From: Bacillus crepusculi
Lineage (GTDB): Bacteria > Bacillota > Bacilli > Bacillales > Bacillaceae
Length of the DNA: 64,000 nt
Direction: 5' to 3'
NCBI RefSeq assembly: GCF_014764715.1
Contig: NZ_JACXXE010000002.1
Location: forward strand, 496,001-560,000
The position numbers and the translations under genes are program-made. This document shows positions 57,522 to 64,000 of the stretch, piece after piece; the first letter of the stretch is position 1; each line of letters begins with the position of its first letter. Below the pieces are notes generated by a model. That model worked only from the letters and a program-made list of their open reading frames with translations. It was not told the origin of the DNA and made no database searches.

Positions 57522-58458
57522 ATGATGCAGATGTTAGTCGATCCACAATAAACTCGAGCTGGCCTTCTAATGATACTGGGTCATTAAAGAAGTAACCGAC
57601 CCGGTCTATTTCAAATACACGTTTATTTTGAACAGCAGGAAGTGATGTCCAGATGCTGCTTTGATACACTTGCTCTCCATTACTTTTAGAGCCGCTCCAC
57701 GGGCTGGTGAAAATATAGTCGCCTGCATACTCTGGAAGTTTCTCAAGAGAAATGTTGGCATAACCGACCCCGCTGTCGATGGCTTCTTTTTTTACTGCCT
57801 TTGGTGCTTTTAATTTTAGCTCGTCATAAATAATTTCTCCACCACGTGCAAAGGTGTTTCCGAAAATATAAATGCCCTTATCAAATGGTGATACGATAGA
57901 GACGGTTTTGTTGCCGACAGCCTTTGTTACTTTTGGTTTCACTTCAGCGATTTTGGCATCCCATTTTGTGATCCAATCTGCTGCTTTTTTCGATGTGCCT
58001 GTCATTTTACCGAATTCTTTTAGTTGATCTTTAAAAGAATATTGATTGTATTGAATCGCAACGGTTGGAGCGATCTTTTTGTATTGATCAAATTTCTCGT
58101 CTTCTCCCCAAGCAACAATCAGATCAGGCTTTAAAGCGGCTACTTTTTCGACAGAGGGAGTCGTTCCAAGATGTTTAACTCCATCCGTTTTTCCTTGATA
58201 GAAAGGGTTTTTGAAGATGGGCGCAGTTGCAGCTATCGGAGTCTTGCCAAGTGTCACGAGATCACCGTAGTAGCTTTCGGCAAGAAGCACAATGCGTTTC
58301 GGGTCTTTTGGAAGTTGGACCTCACCTTTTGTATCTTGATAGGTGATTGTGTCAGCCTTTTTGGCACCGGATTCTTTATCTGAATTGCCGCCGCAAGCAG
58401 CTGTAAAAAGCATAAGGATGACAAAGGAAATCAAAAGAAATCCAATTCGTTTATTCAA
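57520..58458 (-). CDS. fhuD: Hydroxamate siderophore-binding lipoprotein FhuD
   Basis: 312 residues from TTG 58458, 8 bases after GGAGAG. The lipobox is FTAAC (Cys22). The mature protein is a class III (BtuF/FhuD-type) binding fold: IVLLAESYYGDLVTLGKTPIAA and LIVAWGEDEKFDQYKKIAPTV are typical. It delivers ferric hydroxamates to FhuB/FhuG. Divergent from fhuBGC, each side with its own Fur box. Confidence 0.9.
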   Translation of the reverse strand: MNKRIGFLLISFVILMLFTAACGGNSDKESGAKKADTITYQDTKGEVQLPKDPKRIVLLAESYYGDLVTLGKTPIAATAPIFKNPFYQGKTDGVKHLGTTPSVEKVAALKPDLIVAWGEDEKFDQYKKIAPTVAIQYNQYSFKDQLKEFGKMTGTSKKAADWITKWDAKIAEVKPKVTKAVGNKTVSIVSPFDKGIYIFGNTFARGGEIIYDELKLKAPKAVKKEAIDSGVGYANISLEKLPEYAGDYIFTSPWSGSKSNGEQVYQSSIWTSLPAVQNKRVFEIDRVGYFFNDPVSLEGQLEFIVDRLTSAS

Positions 58459-58485
58459 TAAAGTTCTCTCCTATTCGACCACATA

Positions 58486-58500
58486 TGATAATGATTCTCA
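58486..58500. promoter_or_regulatory. Fur box upstream of fhuD
   Basis: TGATAATGATTCTCA matches the 7-1-7 Fur consensus TGATAATnATTATCA with one mismatch, 28 bases before the fhuD start. Confidence 0.85.
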
Positions 58501-58644
58501 ATTTCATTTATATCGTAACATGACGGGAATAAAAATGCATCGGCTATTTTAGAACCTAAATAAAAATGGTGAAATTCTCCCGGATTTTTGATGAAAATAA
58601 AGAAAATTATCTAAAACAGTGATTTCAAAAAGAAAAGAAAGTGA

Positions 58645-58677
58645 TATACTAGACTTCGAGATTGATAATCATTATCA
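58645..58677 (+). promoter_or_regulatory. fhuBGC promoter -10 and Fur box
   Basis: TATACT (58645-58650) with a weak -35 (TTTCAA near 58623), followed by a perfect 7-1-7 Fur box TGATAATCATTATCA at 58663-58677. Confidence 0.88.
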
Positions 58678-58718
58678 CTAACGAGGAATAGACATGAACG
58701 GAAAGGAAGAGACTGGTT

Positions 58719-59771
58719 TTGGGCTCACAATCGAATAAACAGCTGCCAGCCAAGGACGATGCGATTGATATTGTCACAAAGCCCCTTGGAACAGCAGCTG
58801 TTGTCATCATAGGAATCATCGCTTTAGCATTTGGACTTTTTTTATCGGTATCATTAGGAGCGGCGAACATTCATTTGCACACTGTATGGCAAGCCGTTTT
58901 TCATTTTGATCCACAACAAACTTCACATCAAATCATCCGGGAATTAAGGTTGCCGCGAACAGTTGGAGCAGCACTTGTTGGTGCCTTTTTAGCCGTATCA
59001 GGGGCTATTATGCAAGGCATGACAAGAAATGCGCTTGCGTCACCTGAAATTATGGGTGTGACAAATGGCTCTGCATTTGCGATTGCCATTGCGTTTGCTT
59101 TTTTCCCAGGTCAATCTTCTTTTACATTAATTCTTTGGTCATTTGTTGGAGCAGCACTCGGAGCCTCTATTGTGTTTGGTGTCGGTACTCTTTCAAAAGG
59201 TGGATTGACGCCAGTGAAGCTCGCATTAGCTGGTACTGCTGTTGGGGCACTATTAAGTTCGATCTCCTCAGCAATTGCCATCCGGTTTGACGTCGCTCAA
59301 GATATGAGCTTTTGGTATGCTGGCGGCGTGGCAGGTGTGAATTGGAACAATATTCACATCATCATTCCGGTTGCCATTGCAGGGCTCATCATTGCGATGG
59401 TTCTTGCCCGCTCAATCACTGTTCTCAGCTTAGGTGATGAACTGGCAAAAGGACTTGGGCAGTACACGAAAACTGTCAAGGTACTTGGAATATTGGTCGT
59501 CATTCTTTTAACAGGCGCTGCTGTGTCGGTGGCAGGTTCTATTGGTTTTATCGGGCTTGTGATTCCTCATGTCACTCGTTTCTTGGTCGGAGTTGACTAT
59601 CGATGGATTATCCCATGCTCAGCTATTTTAGGGGCAGTTCTGTTAATTTATGCAGACATTGCTGCAAGGCTGGTCAATGCCCCATTTGAAACGCCAGTTG
59701 GAGCCATTACTGCAATTATAGGCGTTCCTTTCTTCTTATATTTAGCTAGACGTGAAAGGAGCGGAATTTAA
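58719..59771 (+). CDS. fhuB: Ferric hydroxamate ABC importer permease FhuB
   Basis: 350 residues from TTG 58719, with GAAAGGAAG upstream. FecCD family, about ten membrane segments; motifs RLPRTVGAALVGAFLAVSGAIMQGMTRN and GFIGLVIPHVTRFLVGVD. Pairs with FhuG. The fhuG ATG follows its stop directly. Confidence 0.92.
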   Translation: MGSQSNKQLPAKDDAIDIVTKPLGTAAVVIIGIIALAFGLFLSVSLGAANIHLHTVWQAVFHFDPQQTSHQIIRELRLPRTVGAALVGAFLAVSGAIMQGMTRNALASPEIMGVTNGSAFAIAIAFAFFPGQSSFTLILWSFVGAALGASIVFGVGTLSKGGLTPVKLALAGTAVGALLSSISSAIAIRFDVAQDMSFWYAGGVAGVNWNNIHIIIPVAIAGLIIAMVLARSITVLSLGDELAKGLGQYTKTVKVLGILVVILLTGAAVSVAGSIGFIGLVIPHVTRFLVGVDYRWIIPCSAILGAVLLIYADIAARLVNAPFETPVGAITAIIGVPFFLYLARRERSGI

Positions 59772-60794
59772 ATGGAAATGGTGCAGCAGGCAAAGAAAAA
59801 GAAATACAAACGAACGATGCTCATGATCTTTTTAGCGATCATAGCTGTGTTTCTTATTAGTTTAAATACCGGAGAAATTCGTATTTCTCCGATGGATACA
59901 TTGAAAACATTTTTTGGATTCGGAAGTGAAATGGATGAGCTTGTGTTATTCGAGTTCAGACTTCCAAGAATGATCATCGCTTTACTTGTTGGCGCTTCTA
60001 TCGCTGTATCAGGAGCGATTTGGCAAGGTGTTTCTCAAAACGGTTTAGCCGACCCCGGTATTCTTGGTGTCAATGCGGGCGCAGGTTTTGCAGTTGTTTT
60101 GTTTATCTTTGCATTCCAAGGCTCTATGTCGAACTTAGGTGATTTTACGATTTTTATACTGCCGCTCTTTGCTTTTGTAGGTGCGGGCTTTGCTGCATTT
60201 CTTATCTATGTGTTAGCGTGGAAAAAGGGTATCACACCTGTTCGTTTAATCTTAACTGGTATTGGCGTCAATGCTGCATTTTCAGCAGCGATTGTTGTGA
60301 TTCAATTAAAAATGAGCCCAAATGATTTTAATCAAGCGATTGTGTGGCTGTCCGGAAGCATTTGGGGCTCAAGCTGGACGTACGTCTTCTCTGTCCTGCC
60401 ATGGATGCTGATTTTCCTTGTATTAGCGCTTGTCAGAGCACGCTACTTAAATATCATGAATTTGGGTGATCAGCTGTCCTATGGCTTGGGAATTTCAGTT
60501 CATAAAGAAAGAAGCTTTCTCATGCTGATTGCTGTTGCATTAGCAGGTGCGAGTGTCGCTGTTGCAGGTAGTATCTCTTTCCTAGGATTAGCCGCACCGC
60601 ATTTGGCGAGAAAGCTTGTTGGGCCAAAGCATCAAGGAATGATACCAGCCTCCGCGTTGATTGGCGCGCTGTTATTATTACTGGCAGATACACTTGGACG
60701 CGTCATACTTGCACCATCAGAGGTGCCTGTTGGTCTTGTCGTTTCTGCTTTAGGCGCACCTTACTTCATTTACTTATTGATGAAAACGAACTAA
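59772..60794 (+). CDS. fhuG: Ferric hydroxamate ABC importer permease FhuG
   Basis: 340 residues (338 from the second ATG). FecCD family, with RLPRMIIALLVGASIAVSGAIWQG and SFLGLAAPHLARKLVGP; the second half of the heterodimeric channel. GAAAGGAGCGG precedes the ATG. Confidence 0.92.
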   Translation: MEMVQQAKKKKYKRTMLMIFLAIIAVFLISLNTGEIRISPMDTLKTFFGFGSEMDELVLFEFRLPRMIIALLVGASIAVSGAIWQGVSQNGLADPGILGVNAGAGFAVVLFIFAFQGSMSNLGDFTIFILPLFAFVGAGFAAFLIYVLAWKKGITPVRLILTGIGVNAAFSAAIVVIQLKMSPNDFNQAIVWLSGSIWGSSWTYVFSVLPWMLIFLVLALVRARYLNIMNLGDQLSYGLGISVHKERSFLMLIAVALAGASVAVAGSISFLGLAAPHLARKLVGPKHQGMIPASALIGALLLLLADTLGRVILAPSEVPVGLVVSALGAPYFIYLLMKTN

Positions 60795-60815
60795 TGAGGA
60801 AGGAGAGTAAAACAT

Positions 60816-61631
60816 ATGAAATCGCTCGAAACAGAAAAGCTATGTATAGGCTATCAAGACCGTTTGATTGTAGACGATTTAAATATCAGTATCCCAAAAG
60901 GTAAGGTGACGACACTGATTGGACCGAATGGGTGCGGGAAATCAACGATTTTAAAAACAATGTCCCGTATCATGAAGTCTAATCAAGGAGCCGTTTACTT
61001 AAATGGACAGGCGATCCATCAAACGCCAACAAAAGAAATTTCAAAACAAATGGCGATCTTACCGCAGACGCCAGAAGCACCAAGCGGGCTGACAGTGTAT
61101 GAGCTTGTCTCATATGGACGTTTCCCACATCAAAATGGATTTGGACGCTTATCAAATGAAGATAAACGAATCATTAGATGGGCGCTTGAGGAAACTGGGA
61201 TGATCGCTTTTCATGACCGGCCAATTGAAGCACTTTCAGGTGGACAGCGTCAGCGTGTATGGATTGCGATGGCACTTGCCCAGGAAACTGAGCTGCTCCT
61301 ATTAGATGAACCTACAACGTATCTAGATCTGGCGCATCAGCTTGAGATTCTTCAGCTATTAGAACGCTTAAATAGAGAGCAGGGACGAACGGTGCTGATG
61401 GTCATCCATGATTTGAATCATGCAGCGCGCTTTTCACATTACATGATAGCCCTCAATCAAGGAAAAGTCATAAAAGATGGTACGCCTCATGAGGTCATGA
61501 CCAAAGAAGTACTTGGTCAGGTGTTCCACATTGATGCAGAAATTGTTCTTGATCCTAGAACGAATAAGCCGATCTGTTTAACATATGACTTAATGAATCA
61601 TGAAAGAAAGCTAGAAGCTGTGAATGGATAA
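60816..61631 (+). CDS. fhuC: Ferric hydroxamate ABC importer ATPase FhuC
   Basis: 271 residues. Walker A GPNGCGKST, signature LSGGQRQR, Walker B LLLLDEPTTYLDL and H-loop IHD are intact. In B. subtilis FhuC also energises other siderophore permeases. GGAAGGAGAG precedes the ATG; 21 bases after fhuG. Confidence 0.95.
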   Translation: MKSLETEKLCIGYQDRLIVDDLNISIPKGKVTTLIGPNGCGKSTILKTMSRIMKSNQGAVYLNGQAIHQTPTKEISKQMAILPQTPEAPSGLTVYELVSYGRFPHQNGFGRLSNEDKRIIRWALEETGMIAFHDRPIEALSGGQRQRVWIAMALAQETELLLLDEPTTYLDLAHQLEILQLLERLNREQGRTVLMVIHDLNHAARFSHYMIALNQGKVIKDGTPHEVMTKEVLGQVFHIDAEIVLDPRTNKPICLTYDLMNHERKLEAVNG

Positions 61632-61644
61632 TAGATGTCAAAGG

Positions 61645-61672
61645 AACTCGGTGTAGCCACCGGGTTTTTTTG
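61645..61672 (+). terminator. Terminator of fhuBGC
   Basis: A 9-bp stem AACTCGGTG/CACCGGGTT (one G-T pair), loop TAGC and T tract. Confidence 0.88.
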
Positions 61673-61808
61673 CGTTCTCTGAAATTACCTAGTAATTCCA
61701 GTTTATCCAGTTGATATTTTTTCGCTTTTATGCGCAAAAGAGGTACTTTTTTACTTTAGACAATGGTAATATACGGTTAGAGATCATAGCTGGAAAGGAC
61801 AGAGATGC

Positions 61809-62531
61809 GTGGAAACAGCAAAAATATTGATTGCAGATGACGAAGAAGCAATTGTAAAAATGGTTGAACGCGTATTAAAAAAAGAAGGATTTCAACATAT
61901 TTATAAAGCTTACCATGCAGATGAAGCATTAGATGTTGTCAAAAACGAGGACATCCACCTCTTACTTCTAGATGTGATGATGCCTGGTAAGTCTGGCTTT
62001 GACGTTCTTCCTGAAATGAGAAAATATACGAAAGCACCCATTTTCTATTTAACTGCAAGAACGTCTGATGTAGATAAGCTGACAGGCTTTGCACAAGGTG
62101 CAGACGATTACATCACAAAACCATTTAACCCGTTAGAGCTAGTGGCTAGAATTAAGGCCCACTTAAACCGAACATATATCTCCTTACAGGAGGAGCAAGA
62201 AGAGGCTCAAAGACAATATGAATATGCCCATTTTTCCTATCATCCTCATGCAGCCGAACTGAAAGTGAGAGGAGAGGTGACGGCATGCTCAGCTCAGCTT
62301 CTGTCTCTGCTGAAGTACTTTTGTGATCATCCGAATGTGGTTCTTTCGAAAGATCAAATCTACGAGAAAGTATGGGGCGTCCCGTCATATGGTGATAACA
62401 ACACCGTCATGGTTCATATTCGTAAGCTGAGAGAAAAAATAGAATTAGATCCGAGTCAGCCTGAATATATTGTAACGATCCGTGGTATGGGATATAAATT
62501 TATTCCGCACCCTGTAAAGGTCCATAGTTAA
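61809..62531 (+). CDS. yvrH: OmpR-family response regulator YvrH
   Basis: 240 residues from GTG 61809. Receiver domain with ADDEE, phospho-acceptor Asp55 (LLLLDVMMPGKSG) and Lys in DDYITKPFNP. A winged-helix DNA-binding domain follows (KDQIYEKVWG...TVMVHIRKLREKIE). Cognate kinase directly downstream. In B. subtilis YvrG-YvrHb controls cell-surface genes. Confidence 0.93.
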   Translation: METAKILIADDEEAIVKMVERVLKKEGFQHIYKAYHADEALDVVKNEDIHLLLLDVMMPGKSGFDVLPEMRKYTKAPIFYLTARTSDVDKLTGFAQGADDYITKPFNPLELVARIKAHLNRTYISLQEEQEEAQRQYEYAHFSYHPHAAELKVRGEVTACSAQLLSLLKYFCDHPNVVLSKDQIYEKVWGVPSYGDNNTVMVHIRKLREKIELDPSQPEYIVTIRGMGYKFIPHPVKVHS

Positions 62532-62534
62532 TTC

Positions 62535-64000
62535 ATGAATTTACGAACAAAACTTTTCTTTCACTTTGTCGGGCAAATGTTTATTGTCATTGCCATTTTG
62601 ATGATCGGAAATACGTTCTCTGAGAATTTATATTTTAAAAAACACTATGAGAATATGGCTGAAACCGGTTTAACAAAAGCTGATGGAGATACACTCATGA
62701 GCTGGCTTTATTTTAACGAAGATGGCAAAATGGAAGCCGAAGATCAGCTCAAACAAGCAGTGGAAAAACGTGACGGCTGGCTGCAAGTGATCGATTCAAA
62801 AAAACATAACGTATATAGCTATCACCTTCCTAAAAATATTCCAACATCCTATGAAAAGGATGAAATGATCAAGATCTTTGAAAAAAGACAATTCAAAGAT
62901 TACAAGATGTACTTCTGGCCAATTGAGATTGACCAAGAAAGCTTTATCGTGTTGTATGGGTTCAAAACGAACAGCACAAAGGTAGCCAGTTATCTTAAGC
63001 AGCATGAAAAAAATCTGGCTGCACTTTCTCAATATTCGGTTGAAACGAAAGAATTCTTGAAAAGAATGAATGGATCGGTACACCTTTTTAATGAAGAAGG
63101 AAAATATTTAAAAGGCATTCGAGCCAAAAACGATTTGAAACATAACGTAACGGATGTTGAATTGCTCAAGTACCAATCGAAGCCTTGGGAGTTTAGAAGC
63201 GACCTGTCTTATATAAAAGTGAATAAAAAACTATATTTGATCGTTTCGGTACCAAACAAAGTATACAGCCCGGACGAACTTTATGATAAAGAGACAGATG
63301 CTTTAAATCAATATACAACCATCCTGATTGCAGGTCTTGCACTTACGATTATTATTGTCATGACATTATGGTACTCGTATCGCTATGGGCTGCCAATCTA
63401 TCACATTATCCGCTGGCTGATTTTTTTATCAAGAAATAAATTGCAGGAACCAACAAATAGAAAAGGAATTCCAGTTAGTAAAAATAAAAAGGGTCGTATT
63501 AAGCGGGAATACCGGTTGTTTGAGGATATCCTCAAAACAATGGATCAGCTCACGAATACCTTAAAAGAGAATGAAGCAAACCGCAAAAAAATTCAAACGA
63601 CAAGGGAAGAATGGATTGCAGGATTGTCTCATGATTTAAAAACACCCCTTAGTACGATTTACGGTTATGGACTGATGCTTGAATCCGATCAATATCAATG
63701 GTCTAAGGAAGAAGTCATGGAAATGGGACAGGTCATCCGTGAGAAATCAGAGTACATGTCGACCTTGATTGAAGATTTAAACCTCACATATCGACTGAAA
63801 AATGGCGCATTGCCTATTAACCGAAAACCTGTCGAGCTCGGTGAATTCTTAGCATCCATTATGGACGAGTTTTCGAGAAGCTCGTTTTCAGAGGATTATC
63901 CATCCTCCTTTGAAAATCGAACGGATGGTGTCATGTTTGAGATCGACAAAGCCTGGTTCAGACGAGTGATTGAAAACCTGCTAGCGAATGCAGTGAAGCA
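62535..64000 (+). CDS. yvrG: Sensor histidine kinase YvrG, N-terminal part
   Basis: 488 codons are present before the window ends; the B. subtilis protein is about 580. ATG 62535 follows the yvrH stop by 3 bases with only a weak upstream site, so translation is probably coupled. Two membrane segments (about residues 9-29 and 258-278) enclose an extracellular domain. The H-box is SHDLKTPLS with His366. The frame is open at 64000 within VIENLLANAVK, the N-box of the ATPase domain; the G-boxes lie outside. Confidence 0.92.
   Translation, partial: MNLRTKLFFHFVGQMFIVIAILMIGNTFSENLYFKKHYENMAETGLTKADGDTLMSWLYFNEDGKMEAEDQLKQAVEKRDGWLQVIDSKKHNVYSYHLPKNIPTSYEKDEMIKIFEKRQFKDYKMYFWPIEIDQESFIVLYGFKTNSTKVASYLKQHEKNLAALSQYSVETKEFLKRMNGSVHLFNEEGKYLKGIRAKNDLKHNVTDVELLKYQSKPWEFRSDLSYIKVNKKLYLIVSVPNKVYSPDELYDKETDALNQYTTILIAGLALTIIIVMTLWYSYRYGLPIYHIIRWLIFLSRNKLQEPTNRKGIPVSKNKKGRIKREYRLFEDILKTMDQLTNTLKENEANRKKIQTTREEWIAGLSHDLKTPLSTIYGYGLMLESDQYQWSKEEVMEMGQVIREKSEYMSTLIEDLNLTYRLKNGALPINRKPVELGEFLASIMDEFSRSSFSEDYPSSFENRTDGVMFEIDKAWFRRVIENLLANAVK

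Overview
The window is a piece of a Bacillus chromosome (low-GC Firmicute). Gene content and order match the yv* arc of Bacillus subtilis, and divergences such as the tmRNA tag and several inserted cassettes point to the Bacillus pumilus/safensis/altitudinis group. The species call is inference from remembered gene order and protein similarity; no search was run. I see no rRNA or tRNA genes apart from the tmRNA, and no CRISPR array, prophage or insertion sequence.

Layout. 1-8.1 kb: the end of an amino-acid permease, then the glycolytic hexacistron cggR-gapA-pgk-tpiA-gpmI-eno with its CggR operator. 8.2-11.4 kb: a five-gene accessory cassette of unknown function (small cationic membrane peptide, ABC ATPase, large permease, mini M50 protease, small membrane protein) sitting between eno and yvbK. 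11.4-17 kb: yvbK, a MarC-family gene, and opcR divergent from the opuCABCD osmoprotectant importer. 17-19.1 kb: a regulator cluster (CatR-like, two RghR paralogues, a YvzC-like HTH protein, an AbrB paralogue) with a repeated operator-like palindrome. 19.3-24 kb: secG-est-rnr-smpB-ssrA, the RNA quality-control and ribosome-rescue block. 24-30.6 kb: two small genes, a membrane diguanylate cyclase, a lipoprotein, then csoR, copZ and copA with two CsoR-type sites and a small coupled membrane peptide, followed by a structured repeat.

30.6-35.7 kb: an aspartate-use module (GltT-like symporter, aspartase, GlnK/GlnL-like two-component system) whose transporter carries GlnL-type TTTTGT repeats upstream. 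35.7-39.6 kb: a TetR/membrane-protein pair and a manganese-type ABC importer. 39.8-48.3 kb: cadA, bdbDC, yvgT, nhaK, a ROK sugar kinase and yvgN. 48.5-50.7 kb: a second accessory cassette (secreted aromatic basic protein plus a two-gene ABC transporter). 50.7-57.5 kb: modBA, the LTA-primase-like yvgJ, yvsG, a MarR regulator, and the lysine permease yvsH under an L-box riboswitch. 57.5-61.6 kb: Fur-controlled fhuD and fhuBGC. 61.8-64 kb: the yvrH/yvrG two-component system, cut by the window edge.

The core is housekeeping: glycolysis, osmoprotection, ribosome rescue, and metal and iron homeostasis. The best candidates for undescribed biology are the eno-yvbK cassette, the secreted-protein/ABC cassette at 48.5-50.7 kb, the copA-coupled 44-residue peptide and the repeated operator motif around the rghR genes.
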